A stretch of DNA of 64,000 nucleotides from Pseudomonas lundensis (GTDB lineage: Bacteria > Pseudomonadota > Gammaproteobacteria > Pseudomonadales > Pseudomonadaceae), in assembly GCF_002269125.1 (NCBI RefSeq), contig NZ_NQKI01000005.1, positions 62,001 through 126,000 of the forward strand. Direction: 5' to 3'. The translations under genes were made by a program, and so were the position numbers. Under the pieces are notes generated by a model. It had not been told where the DNA came from, did not search any database, and worked only from the letters and a program-made list of their open reading frames with translations. This document shows, piece after piece, positions 36,978-46,010 of the stretch (the stretch's first letter is position 1; each line of letters starts with the position of its first letter).

Positions 36978-38687
36978 TCAGCGCGGCTCGATGTGGGCGA
37001 TCATCAGCTGCACGGTCTCGTTGCCACGAAACTCATTGAGGTCGAGTTTGTAGGCCAGTTCAACCCAACGGATGGTCGGATTGGGCCACACCTCGCGGTC
37101 GATGCCGAACGCAATGCCGTCCAGTTTGACGCTGCCGCATTCGGTTTTGAGTACCACTTTAAGGTGCCGTTCACCGACGATGCGTTGCTCAACCAGCTGG
37201 AACACGCCGTGAAACAGCGGCTCGGGGAAGTGTTGCCCCCATGGGCCGGCATTGCGCAAGGCGCGGGCCAGCTCAAGGTGAAACTCTTCGACGGTCAGGC
37301 TGCCATCGGACAGCAGGCGCCCCATGAGGTCTTCTTCACGCAGTTGTCGCCGCACTTCTTCATCGAACGCCTGGCTGAACCGCTCAAAGTTCGCCACCGG
37401 CAAGGTCAATCCGGCGGCCATGGCGTGGCCGCCGTATTTGGCGATCAAGTCAGGGTGTTGCGCTGCAACCACGCTCAACGCGTCGCGGATGTGAAAGCCC
37501 GGCACAGAACGCCCCGACCCTTTGAGCAAGCCGTCACCCGCATCGGCAAACGCAAACGTGGGCCTGAAATAGCGCTCTTTGAGGCGCGACGCCAGAATCC
37601 CGATGACCCCTTGGTGCCAGTCCGGGTCGAACAGGCACAACCCGAACGGCATCGAGTCGACCGGTAATTCCTTGAGCTGGGCCAGCGCTTCGCGCTGCAT
37701 GCCTTGCTCAATGGATTTGCGGTCCTGGTTCATGTCGTCCAGTTGGGCGGCCATGGCGCGCGCGGCGTTGGCGTCGTCGGTGAGCAGGCATTCGATGCCC
37801 AGGCTCATGTCGTCCAGGCGCCCCGCCGCGTTCAGCCGTGGGCCGATGATGAAGCCGAGGTCGGTGGAGGTGATGCGCGCAGGGTCGCGTTTAGCCACTT
37901 CCAGAATGGCCTTGAGCCCCGGCCGTGCGCGACCGGCGCGAATCCGTTCCAGGCCCTGATGCACCAGAATCCGGTTGTTGGCGTCCAGCGGCACCACGTC
38001 CGCCACACTGCCTAATGCCACCAGATCCAGCAGTTCAGCGATGTTCGGCGCCTTGCTGTGTTCGTATCGGCCCAAGCTGTTCAAACGCGCACGCAGCGCA
38101 ATCAGCACATAGAAAATCACCCCCACCCCGGCCAATGCCTTGCTGGGAAACTCGCAGCCCGGCTGGTTAGGGTTGACGATGGCATCGGCGGCAGGCAATT
38201 CAGTGCCCGGTAAGTGGTGGTCGGTGACCAGCACCTTCAGACCGGCCTTTTTCGCCGCTGCGACCCCTTCTACGCTGGAAATGCCGTTGTCGACCGTGAT
38301 GAGCAACTGCGGCTCGCGGGTCAGGGCAACTTCGACGATTTCCGGGGTCAGCCCGTAGCCGTACTCAAAGCGGTTGGGCACCAGGTAATCGACATGCGCG
38401 GCCCCCAGTAACCGCAGGCCCAGCATGCCGACGGTGCTGGCCGTCGCGCCATCGGCGTCGAAATCGCCGACGATCAGGATGCGCTGACGCTGGTCCAGCG
38501 CCTGCACCAGCAAATCCACGGCGGCATCAATGCCTTTGAGCTGCTGGTACGGAATCAACCGCGCCAGGCTCTTGTCCAGTTCAGCGGGCGACTGCACGCC
38601 ACGGGCGGCGTACAACCGTGTCAGTAACGTCGGCATTTCGCCCAGAAAAGGCAGGGTTTCAGGCAATGGACGAGGTTCGATGCGCAT
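36978..38687 (-). CDS. recJ: Single-stranded-DNA-specific exonuclease RecJ
   Basis: RecJ degrades single-stranded DNA 5' to 3' in recombination and mismatch repair. 569 residues. The DHH-type motifs are present: VGDFDADGATA (motif I, about 75-85), TVDNGIS (about 132), VTDHHLPG with the DHH triad (about 155), and the DHHA1 part with KGSGRSVPGFHIRDAL and KYGGHAMAAGLTL near 395-430. It is followed on the same strand by the OYE gene. Confidence 0.96.
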   Translation of the reverse strand: MRIEPRPLPETLPFLGEMPTLLTRLYAARGVQSPAELDKSLARLIPYQQLKGIDAAVDLLVQALDQRQRILIVGDFDADGATASTVGMLGLRLLGAAHVDYLVPNRFEYGYGLTPEIVEVALTREPQLLITVDNGISSVEGVAAAKKAGLKVLVTDHHLPGTELPAADAIVNPNQPGCEFPSKALAGVGVIFYVLIALRARLNSLGRYEHSKAPNIAELLDLVALGSVADVVPLDANNRILVHQGLERIRAGRARPGLKAILEVAKRDPARITSTDLGFIIGPRLNAAGRLDDMSLGIECLLTDDANAARAMAAQLDDMNQDRKSIEQGMQREALAQLKELPVDSMPFGLCLFDPDWHQGVIGILASRLKERYFRPTFAFADAGDGLLKGSGRSVPGFHIRDALSVVAAQHPDLIAKYGGHAMAAGLTLPVANFERFSQAFDEEVRRQLREEDLMGRLLSDGSLTVEEFHLELARALRNAGPWGQHFPEPLFHGVFQLVEQRIVGERHLKVVLKTECGSVKLDGIAFGIDREVWPNPTIRWVELAYKLDLNEFRGNETVQLMIAHIEPR

Positions 38688-38742
38688 AGGCGGGGGATGT
38701 GTCTCTGTGTCTGAAGGTTGAAAGATTCACGCAGGGCGAGGA

Positions 38743-39285
38743 TTAACCGCGCTCGCCGGTCAACCACTGCAATTGCACTTCGTGCTGGCCGCGATCATCG
38801 GTCACGAATATCGTGCCTTCGCTGATCATCACGTCCCACTTGATGACCCGGGGCATGTCTTTGGCCAAGGTTTCGAGGACGTCTTGCGGCACGGCCGCCA
38901 CGTTGACGTTTTTCAGGTTTTTGATCGCCGGGATCACTTTGCCTTCCCAGACGCGCAGGCTGCCGTAGGCCAGCAAACTGGTGCGTTCTGTGCGGCGCGA
39001 ACACCAGGTCAGGCGCTCGGCGTCAGGCTGGCCGACTTCGATCCAGTGCAAAACACGGTCATCCAGGCTTTTTTCCCACAGCGCCGGTTCGTCTACATCA
39101 GACAGGCCGCGGCCGAAGGACAGTTGTTCGTTGTACCAGAAGGCATATGCCAGCAAACGCACGGTCATGCGCTCTTCGGTTTCCGAAGGGTGACGGGCGA
39201 TGGTCTGTTTTACGCTCTCATACACACCGCGATCCAGATCGGTGAGGTTGAGTTCAAACTTATAAGTCGTGGACGGCTGGGCCAT
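38743..39285 (-). CDS. yaeQ: YaeQ-family protein
   Basis: A 180-residue protein of the YaeQ family, a compact fold related to PD-(D/E)XK nucleases. Recognised by the N-terminus TTYKFELNLTDLDRGVYES, HPSETEERMTVRLLAYAFWYNE, LSFGRGLSDVDEPALWEKS, and WIEVGQPDAERLTWCSRRTE. I chose the ATG at 39285 (MAQPSTTYKFEL) because homologues start there; a further 17 in-frame codons upstream are not conserved in character. Cellular role unknown. It is transcribed in the same direction as recJ, 55 bp upstream of it, and divergently from the CoA transferase. Confidence 0.9.
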   Translation of the reverse strand: MAQPSTTYKFELNLTDLDRGVYESVKQTIARHPSETEERMTVRLLAYAFWYNEQLSFGRGLSDVDEPALWEKSLDDRVLHWIEVGQPDAERLTWCSRRTERTSLLAYGSLRVWEGKVIPAIKNLKNVNVAAVPQDVLETLAKDMPRVIKWDVMISEGTIFVTDDRGQHEVQLQWLTGERG

Positions 39286-39419
39286 GAACGGGCTTCTTGA
39301 TACGGAGAAAGGCGGCAAGTCTACCCGATACGCCAAGGATCAACGAACTCTGCGGCTTCTTGCGCGCCCGCTCCTATGTTAAAAGGCTGTACTCGCACGC
39401 TCCCGGACAAGGATTACTC

Positions 39420-40619
39420 ATGCCCCTCGCTGCCAAACCCCTTTCGGGCCTTAAGGTTGTCGAACTCGGAACGCTGATCGCCGGGCCGTTTGCTTCACGT
39501 ATTTGCGCCGAATTCGGGGCGCAGGTGATTAAGGTCGAATCCCCGGATGGGGGCGATCCCTTGCGCAAGTGGCGCAAGCTGTACGAGGGCACGTCGCTGT
39601 GGTGGTTCGTGCAGGCGCGCAACAAAAAATCCCTGACGCTCAACCTCAAGCACCCCGAAGGCATTCAGGTGCTCAAGGCGTTGCTGGCCGACGCGGATAT
39701 CCTGATCGAAAACTTCCGACCCGGTGTGCTCGAGAAGCTTGGGCTGGGGTGGGACGTGTTGCATGCCTTGAATCCCAAGTTGGTCATGGTCCGCCTGTCG
39801 GGCTTTGGCCAGACCGGGCCGATGAAGGATCAGCCAGGGTTTGGCGCCGTGGGGGAGTCGATGGGCGGGTTGCGTTACATCACCGGCTTCGAAGACCGGC
39901 CGCCCGTGCGCACCGGCATTTCCATTGGAGACTCGATTGCCGCGCTGTGGGGCGTGATCGGTGCATTGATGGCCTTGAGGCACCGCGAGGTGAATGGCGG
40001 CCAGGGCCAAGTGGTGGATGTGGCGTTGTATGAAGCCATTTTCGCGATGATGGAAAGCATGGTCCCCGAATTCGATGTGTTCGGTTTTATTCGCGAACGC
40101 ACGGGAAATATCATGCCCGGTATCACACCTTCTTCGATCCATACCAGCCTGGACGGCAAGCACGTTCAGATTGGCGCCAACGGCGATGCCATTTTCAAAC
40201 GGTTTATGCAGCTGATTGGCCGTGACGATTTGGCAAACGACCCGCTGTTGGCCAGCAATGACGGGCGCGACGCGCGACGCGATGAGCTGTACGGCGTGAT
40301 TGATCGTTGGGTGGCCTCGCTGCCGCTGGAGGCGGTGCTTGAGCAATTGAATACGGCGCAGGTGCCGGCCAGCCGTATTTTCTCGGCGCAAGACATGTTC
40401 AGCGACCCGCAGTTTCTGGCGCGGGAAATGTTTTTGAGTGCCAAGCTGCCCGACGGCAAGGACTTTAAAATGCCAGGCATTGTGCCCAAGCTCTCCGACA
40501 CACCCGGATCGGCTGAGTGGGTGGGGCCTGAGTTGGGTGCCCATAACAACGAAGTGCTCGGTGCGCTGGGCTACGACGCCTCGGCCATTGCGGCACTGAA
40601 ACACAACGGCGCCATTTAG
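39420..40619 (+). CDS. CaiB/BaiF family (class III) CoA transferase
   Basis: Moves CoA between carboxylic acids. 399 residues. Family marks: LSGLKVVELGTLIAGPFASRICAEFGAQVIKVE, the SLTLNLKHPEG loop, and VLIENFRPGVLEKLGLGW preceding the catalytic Asp region, plus GFGQTGP and GISIGDSIAALWGVIGAL. I chose the ATG at 39420 (MPLAAKPLSG) because AAGGA lies 8 bp upstream; 41 in-frame codons to the left are unlikely. Substrate cannot be told from sequence. It is divergent from yaeQ and 49 bp upstream of the periplasmic binding protein gene. Confidence 0.88.
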   Translation: MPLAAKPLSGLKVVELGTLIAGPFASRICAEFGAQVIKVESPDGGDPLRKWRKLYEGTSLWWFVQARNKKSLTLNLKHPEGIQVLKALLADADILIENFRPGVLEKLGLGWDVLHALNPKLVMVRLSGFGQTGPMKDQPGFGAVGESMGGLRYITGFEDRPPVRTGISIGDSIAALWGVIGALMALRHREVNGGQGQVVDVALYEAIFAMMESMVPEFDVFGFIRERTGNIMPGITPSSIHTSLDGKHVQIGANGDAIFKRFMQLIGRDDLANDPLLASNDGRDARRDELYGVIDRWVASLPLEAVLEQLNTAQVPASRIFSAQDMFSDPQFLAREMFLSAKLPDGKDFKMPGIVPKLSDTPGSAEWVGPELGAHNNEVLGALGYDASAIAALKHNGAI

Positions 40620-40668
40620 CAGAGGGGTTCATCTCCCTTTTCAAACGCAGTAGAAGGAACACCGCACC

Positions 40669-41553
40669 ATGACGATTCGCTCACGGCGGCCATGCCGTTG
40701 GGCTCAACTCATTCCGTGGGCGCTGCTGGGCTGGGCGTGCATGAGTTCAGGGGCCGAAAAACTCACGTGGCTGATGCGCGACTTGCCCCCGCTAACCGTC
40801 TTTGAGGGCCCGCAAAAAGGTCAGGGGGTGATTGATCAACTCATGCCCTTCCTGATCGCCAACCTGCCTGAATACGAACATGTGGTGGTGCAGGTCAATC
40901 GGGCCCGCGCCATGCAAATGCTGCAAGACCCGACCCTGACGTGCGACCCGGCGCTGGTGTGGAATCCGGCACGTGCGCGTTCAATCGCCTACTCAGCGCC
41001 GGTCATGGGCTTACACAGTAACGGGCTGGTAATCCGCAGCAGCGATCAGCCGAAGATCGCGCCTTATGTCACCGATCACGCCGTGGACCTCAAGCGCATG
41101 CTCAATGCCCAAGGCATGCGGCTGGGGGTGGTGGCCAAGCGCAGTTATGGCATGTGGATCGATGAACAACTGGCGCACAGCGAAGACCGCCAGGTGTTTG
41201 TTCACCACGGCAATGATGCGCTGGGCAGTCTCTTGCAAATGCAGCATGCAGGCCGACTGGAAGGTGTTTTGGGGTATTGGCCCGAGATTCAGTCCAAGTC
41301 CCGGCAACAAGGTTTGCCGTATGAGACGCTGCTGTTCTATCGGATTTTGGGCGCGCCCGCTTATCAGCCGATTTATATCGGTTGCTCCGACACCCCTGCC
41401 GGCCACGAAGCGTTGGTCCGGATTAACCGGGCATTGGCAACGTTGGGGCCGGACGCCTTGCGCGAGGCAGAAGCTCGGTGGCAAGAGCCCGGCCAGCCAG
41501 ACGACTACTTGAATGGACAAACAGCCCCGCCTAAACGTCCGCTCTCGCGCTGA
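40669..41553 (+). CDS. Periplasmic substrate-binding protein (TIGR02285-like)
   Basis: A 294-residue secreted protein with the bilobed amino-acid-binding (SBP_bac_3-like) fold. The signal peptide is basic at the N-terminus and cleaved near residue 29 (SSGA). Mature features: LTWLMRDLPPLTVFEGPQKGQGVIDQLM, ARAMQMLQDPTLTCDPALVWNPARARS, and a C-terminal HEALVRINRALATL. No ABC permease or ATPase is nearby, so it may bind a signal rather than import a nutrient. It lies just across a terminator from the sensor-like locus at 41727-44377. Confidence 0.78.
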   Translation: MTIRSRRPCRWAQLIPWALLGWACMSSGAEKLTWLMRDLPPLTVFEGPQKGQGVIDQLMPFLIANLPEYEHVVVQVNRARAMQMLQDPTLTCDPALVWNPARARSIAYSAPVMGLHSNGLVIRSSDQPKIAPYVTDHAVDLKRMLNAQGMRLGVVAKRSYGMWIDEQLAHSEDRQVFVHHGNDALGSLLQMQHAGRLEGVLGYWPEIQSKSRQQGLPYETLLFYRILGAPAYQPIYIGCSDTPAGHEALVRINRALATLGPDALREAEARWQEPGQPDDYLNGQTAPPKRPLSR

Positions 41554-41570
41554 CAAATTTTGCTCAAAAA

Positions 41571-41604
41571 AAACCCCGAGCAGTGGGGAGTCAACTCGGG
41601 GTTT
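41571..41604. terminator. Bidirectional terminator
   Basis: AAACCCCGAG (41571-41580) pairs with CTCGGGGTTT (41595-41604) around a 14-base loop, with a long A-run on the left that becomes a T-run on the minus strand. It separates the binding-protein gene from the converging receiver gene. Confidence 0.85.
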
Positions 41605-41726
41605 AACAGGATCATGTGATCCGCTCGACAGGCTTCAGGCATCGGAGCAAAACGCTTGATCCCGTCGATGAAAAATCTGACAAGCCAGTAGGAAAAAAGG
41701 TTCCCTGGTGCAGCAATCATATTTGC

Positions 41727-42137
41727 TCAGTGGGCCAAAGCGTTGAAACACGGAACCTGATAAGCCTGCAACAACTGGTTCAAGCGACTCAATGTGACGG
41801 GTTTGGCCAGGCAACCTAGCACCTTAAGGCCTTGACTGCGTGCCAGATGCGCGGCCGTTTCAACCACCTGCGGCGCAGCACTGGATTGAATGATCAGTGC
41901 CGAAGCATTTCGGTGCTCCGCCAGTTCACGGATCAACTCAAGCCCGGAGAGGTTGTCCAGGTAAAGGTCGCAAATGGCGATATCGATAGCACCGCGCACA
42001 GCGAGGGAATGACGTGCTGCTTCCAGGCTTGAAGCCGTGAGCACATCAAAGATGCGGCATGCGTTCAACATTTGATGGATGGCCATCAACTGAAACGGAT
42101 TGTCTTCAAGGATCAGTACTTTCAGATTTTGCATCAT
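41727..42137 (-). CDS. Stand-alone receiver protein, RocR-like, without output domain
   Basis: A 136-residue single receiver domain. Active-site residues are complete: acidic pair Glu11-Asp12 (LILEDNPFQ), phosphoacceptor Asp57 (IAICDLYLD), Ser85-Ser86, and Lys112 (CLAKPV). The motifs VLILEDNPFQ and DIAICDL closely resemble the receiver of RocR, the P. aeruginosa c-di-GMP phosphodiesterase regulator, but the EAL domain is absent: the frame stops right after the last receiver helix and the DNA beyond shows no EAL remnant. It lies 140 bp downstream of the kinase-less sensor on the same strand. It may act as a phosphate sink or protein-binding regulator. Confidence 0.82.
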   Translation of the reverse strand: MMQNLKVLILEDNPFQLMAIHQMLNACRIFDVLTASSLEAARHSLAVRGAIDIAICDLYLDNLSGLELIRELAEHRNASALIIQSSAAPQVVETAAHLARSQGLKVLGCLAKPVTLSRLNQLLQAYQVPCFNALAH

Positions 42138-42277
42138 CAGCCTTTACAGCAGCGGAACGATTTCTCGAATGGAGCGCACTGTAGAAGGCTCGAACTGAAC
42201 AAAACATAAGACAAATCTTGAATTTCGGTAAGAAAACCCTACGCAGCACTACATCTTCGGGCCCGTAGACAATTGCC

Positions 42278-44377
42278 TCAAGGTAGATCCCACTTTCTGA
42301 ATTCCGCCCCATCAAACCACCCCCCCACCAGCCCTTCCAACTGCCCGGTGGAAGAATAAAAGGGAACAGTCCACTGATAAATCTCAGTACTGCAGGCCTT
42401 GAATACCAGTACGCGTTTTTTATAAAAGGGCTTTCGGCTTCGAATAACGCTCAATAACTCTTGATGTAACTGCTCAGCCAACGGCGGCGGATAAAGATTA
42501 ACTTCAAGACTGGTTAACCCTTGAATCCGCTCCAGCTTGACGGACAAACGCTCTTCATAACTGCGGTTGCAGGTGACCAGCTCACCTTTTACGCCGACGA
42601 CAAAAATGGGGCTGGGTATACCGTCCAGGTAGCGGCGCTGGAAATGGATGCCTTCTCGTAACTGTGCTTCGCGCGCTTGCCCGAGCCTAATTTGTTTATG
42701 CAGGCGCCTATTGCATAAAAACAGCACCAGGCCTGCCACCAGCAAAGCGGTCACTGGCACATACAACCAGGGTGAGTGATAAAAAGAGCCCTCGACGAAC
42801 GGCGCTTTACCCACCCCGCCCAGCCACTTGCTTCTCAACGTCCGGATTTCCGTCATGGTCATGGCTTCCAGCGCCTTGTTCACAATGCTCAAGAGCTCGG
42901 GGTGCTTTACATGCACTGAAAACGTATCAGCCGACCAGCGACCATCAACGGTGCGGCCCACCTTGAGGCGGCCCGGCGGATAGAGGTACGCCTGTGTCTC
43001 GCTTTGAATCGTTGCATCTGCCTCGCCTTTTTCCACCAGGCTCCTGGCCTGATCGAAACTGGCAACCGTGCGTATTTCAACCTCCGGATGCTCGCGCCTG
43101 ATCATGGCTTCAAGGGCATGCCTGGCGGGCAGTGCCAAAACTTTGCCGGACAGCTGTTCCAGCGAGCCCAGCCGGGAATCATGGGTGCGAACGATAAACA
43201 CCCACGGCGCCCCGCCGTAGGAGTACGTGAAGTTGAGAAACGCCTTGCGCTCCGGACTGATCGATAACGTGGCATTCATCTGCCCTTGACCGCTCTTGAG
43301 CAGGCTCAACGTTTGAGCGGTCGAAAACGACTCTTCATGAACGAATTGCAGACCGGTCATGCGTGAAATGCGCGCGAGGATATCAATGCTCAAGCCTTCC
43401 CACTCACCCACGGCGTTCTTGAAGGTGTAAAGCGGAAATTGCTGGCTTACCACCGTGACCACCGGGTTGGCCTTGATCCATTCACGCTCATTGGGGAGCA
43501 AATCTATATGTTGCTGGGCAATGCTTCCCTCTAACCCGTGGGTCCAGCGTGAAAGGATAAGCTCCGAGAGGGTGTCATCCACGCTGTCGAGTACCTGATT
43601 GATCAGGTACGTTAATTGACGGTCTGCAAGACGGGTAGCAAAGGCGAACCCCGAGACCGGTATGGCGCTGTCATCGATGATGCGCAATCTTGAAAAAGGG
43701 CGGATGCTCTTGAAGGCCTGAACAATGATTTCATTACCGATGAAAGCATCGATATCCCCTTCTATCAGTGCCTCCATGGCACTGTGCATATTGGGCGTGA
43801 TGATGATTTCGCTGTCTGGATAGAACGCGTGGGCGGCTTGAATATCGATGTAACCGTCCACGAAGCCGATCTTTTTGCCGGCCCATTCAACGATGGATTC
43901 AGATTCCGAATCACGCCCGACAATGACTGGCTGATCAACCATGTAATGCTGCGAGAACTCGATGCCCTCGATCCCTCGCTCAAACCCACTGGCGCTGGTC
44001 AATACATCAATCTTGCCCGCCAGCAGTTCGGCGACAGCCTGATCGCGCTTGCGGTAGCCAAGCACCTCGACCTCAGCCCCTAACTTGTCCCGAATAATGC
44101 TCAGATAATCGGCGCTGATACCTTGATAACGATTTCGGTCGTTGGTTATATCGATGGGTTCGTAATCATCGATCGTGATCCCCACGCGAAGCTTCCCGTG
44201 CTCTTGCAGCCAACGCTTTTCTTCGCTGTCCAGACGCAACGGCTTGAAACTGGCAAAGCTTGGGGGCAGCTTGAAGGGTAATCCGTGTGCGGCATCGACC
44301 GTCTGCATAAAACTCAGCAACCCGATAACCAGCACGGCGTAGATCCATGATTCAAATGCCTGAAGAGTACGTGACAT
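42278..44377 (-). CDS. BvgS/RocS-like membrane sensor lacking the kinase domain
   Basis: A 699-residue sensor. A signal/anchor segment at 1-30 is followed by two tandem periplasmic binding (Venus-flytrap, SBP_bac_3) domains, about 60-285 (KLRVGITIDDYEPIDI...) and about 305-520 (PVVTVVSQQFPLYTF...), one membrane helix near 545-565, and a PAS domain near 590-690 ending in LEGLVGGWFDG. BvgS, EvgS and RocS proteins continue here into a histidine kinase, receiver and Hpt; this one stops within a few residues (EFRKWDLP). I chose the ATG at 44377 because AAGGAAG lies 5 bp upstream. A receiver gene follows. No kinase remnant was seen after the stop. Confidence 0.85.
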   Translation of the reverse strand: MSRTLQAFESWIYAVLVIGLLSFMQTVDAAHGLPFKLPPSFASFKPLRLDSEEKRWLQEHGKLRVGITIDDYEPIDITNDRNRYQGISADYLSIIRDKLGAEVEVLGYRKRDQAVAELLAGKIDVLTSASGFERGIEGIEFSQHYMVDQPVIVGRDSESESIVEWAGKKIGFVDGYIDIQAAHAFYPDSEIIITPNMHSAMEALIEGDIDAFIGNEIIVQAFKSIRPFSRLRIIDDSAIPVSGFAFATRLADRQLTYLINQVLDSVDDTLSELILSRWTHGLEGSIAQQHIDLLPNEREWIKANPVVTVVSQQFPLYTFKNAVGEWEGLSIDILARISRMTGLQFVHEESFSTAQTLSLLKSGQGQMNATLSISPERKAFLNFTYSYGGAPWVFIVRTHDSRLGSLEQLSGKVLALPARHALEAMIRREHPEVEIRTVASFDQARSLVEKGEADATIQSETQAYLYPPGRLKVGRTVDGRWSADTFSVHVKHPELLSIVNKALEAMTMTEIRTLRSKWLGGVGKAPFVEGSFYHSPWLYVPVTALLVAGLVLFLCNRRLHKQIRLGQAREAQLREGIHFQRRYLDGIPSPIFVVGVKGELVTCNRSYEERLSVKLERIQGLTSLEVNLYPPPLAEQLHQELLSVIRSRKPFYKKRVLVFKACSTEIYQWTVPFYSSTGQLEGLVGGWFDGAEFRKWDLP

Positions 44378-44451
44378 GGCAGCTTCCTTGACCGACAACT
44401 CGCCAGCCTTGGAGGGCGAGAACGGCGCAAGTTTGCCACGCAGAAACAAAA

Positions 44452-44473
44452 AAGCCCGTCAGGCGACGGGCTT
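44452..44473 (-). terminator. Terminator of thrC
   Basis: AAGCCCGTC (44452-44460) pairs with GACGGGCTT (44465-44473), followed on the minus strand by TTTTTTG. It lies 23 bp after the thrC stop and isolates the sensor gene from the threonine operon. Confidence 0.88.
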
Positions 44474-44496
44474 CAATGTATGTAGGACAAGACCTT

Positions 44497-45906
44497 TTAC
44501 AAGGCTTTACCCCGGTTGCCATGCTGGCTGACAAAGGCTTGAACGGCTTTGAGATCGTTTGCCAGAACGGTGTAACGCTCTTCTCGCGCAAACAAATCAG
44601 AAAGATGCGCTGGGAGTTGCAATGCCTTTCCTACGCCTGCCTTCTCAACCGCCTCAGGGAACTTCACCGGGTGAGCCGTGCCCAGAATCACCATGGGGAT
44701 GTCCAGGCTGCGGCGGCATTCACGTGCTGCCTTCACGCCAATGGCCGTGTGCGGGTCCAGCACTTCGCCGGTTTCTGCGAACACCTGGGCGATCGTTTCA
44801 CAGGTCTGGGTGTCATCAACGGCCAACGAATCAAACAGGCGGCGGGCTTCGGTCCAGCGATCGTCTTCAACGCTGAAGTGGCCGGTTTGCTTGAACGTGT
44901 CCATCAGCTCGGCAACCAGCGCACCGTTACGCCCGTGCAGGTCGAACAACAAGCGTTCGAAGTTCGAGGACACCATGATGTCCATCGACGGCGACAGGGT
45001 CGCGTGCAGGGTTTCTTTGGCGTACTGGTTGCCGCTCATGAAGCGGTGCAGGATGTCATTGCGGTTGGTGGCAACAATCAACTGATTGATCGGCAGCCCC
45101 ATGTTGCGCGCCAGGTAACCGGCGAAGATGTCGCCGAAGTTGCCCGTGGGCACCGAGAACGACACGGAACGGTGTGGCCCGCCCAGTTGCAAGGCCGCGT
45201 GGAAGTAGTAAACGATCTGGGCCATGATCCGCGCCCAGTTGATCGAATTCACGGCAACCAGACGCGTGCCCTTCAGGAAACCCTGGTCCGCGAAGCTGGC
45301 CTTGACCATTTCCTGGCAGTCGTCGAAGTTGCCTTCGATGGCCAGGTTATGGATGTTGTCACCAAACAGCGTGGTCATCTGGCGACGCTGCACTTCAGAC
45401 ACCCGGTTATTGGGGTGCAGAATAAAAATGTCCACGTTTTCGCAGTGCTTGCAGCCTTCAATCGCCGCCGAACCGGTGTCACCGGAGGTGGCGCCGACAA
45501 TCACCACCCGCTCACCGCGCTTTTCGAGCACGTAGTCGAGCAAGCGACCCAGCAGTTGCAGGGCGAAATCCTTGAATGCCAGCGTCGGGCCGTGGAACAG
45601 CTCCAGCACCCATTCATTGCCATTGAGCTGACGCAAAGGCGCGACGGCCGCGTGGGAGAACACGCCGTAGGTTTCTTCGAGAATCTTTTTGAAATCGGCA
45701 TCCGGGATGCTGCCTGTCACAAACGGACGCATCACGCGAAATGCCAGCTCGTGGTAAGGCAGGCCGGCCCACGAGGCGATTTCTTCCTGGGTAAAGCGTG
45801 GCAGGTTTTCCGGCACGTACAGGCCGCCATCACTGGCCAGACCGGCCAGCAGGACATCTTCAAAATTCAGGGCCGGTGCCTGGCCGCGGGTACTGATATA
45901 GCGCAT
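44497..45906 (-). CDS. thrC: Threonine synthase
   Basis: Makes threonine from O-phosphohomoserine with PLP. 469 residues, the long class found in gammaproteobacteria. Marks: MRYISTRGQAPALNFEDVLLAGLASDGGLYVPE, the PLP lysine in HGPTLAFKDFALQLLG (about 113), and GATSGDTGSAAIEG. It is last in the hom-thrC pair; the 104 bp spacer carries a long imperfect hairpin. AAGG precedes the ATG. Confidence 0.97.
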   Translation of the reverse strand: MRYISTRGQAPALNFEDVLLAGLASDGGLYVPENLPRFTQEEIASWAGLPYHELAFRVMRPFVTGSIPDADFKKILEETYGVFSHAAVAPLRQLNGNEWVLELFHGPTLAFKDFALQLLGRLLDYVLEKRGERVVIVGATSGDTGSAAIEGCKHCENVDIFILHPNNRVSEVQRRQMTTLFGDNIHNLAIEGNFDDCQEMVKASFADQGFLKGTRLVAVNSINWARIMAQIVYYFHAALQLGGPHRSVSFSVPTGNFGDIFAGYLARNMGLPINQLIVATNRNDILHRFMSGNQYAKETLHATLSPSMDIMVSSNFERLLFDLHGRNGALVAELMDTFKQTGHFSVEDDRWTEARRLFDSLAVDDTQTCETIAQVFAETGEVLDPHTAIGVKAARECRRSLDIPMVILGTAHPVKFPEAVEKAGVGKALQLPAHLSDLFAREERYTVLANDLKAVQAFVSQHGNRGKAL

Positions 45907-45926
45907 TAGGGCGAACCTTCAAGGTG

Positions 45927-46005
45927 AGCGGCAAGCCGTGGCGTCATGGCCCCCGTCAACGCCGGATGGCGCGTTAGCGGGGGCAAGCGCCTACAGCCTG
46001 CCGCT
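45927..46005 (-). other. Long imperfect hairpin between hom and thrC
   Basis: The 79 bp between hom and thrC fold back almost end to end: AGCGGC at 45927-45932 pairs with GCCGCT at 46000-46005, and inner blocks GGCG/CGCC, CCCCCG/CGGGGG and AACGC/GCGTT also pair, closing on a CGG-rich apex. There is no T-run. It could protect or split the hom-thrC transcript. Confidence 0.6.
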
Positions 46006-46010
46006 GGTCA

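Noticed and set aside
42106..42315. Remnant of a kinase domain after the sensor stop
   Set aside because: Translated in all minus-strand frames, the 140 bp to the receiver gene show no H-box, N-box or G-box sequence.
44476..45909. A 477-codon open frame on the plus strand
   Set aside because: Antisense to thrC from end to end.
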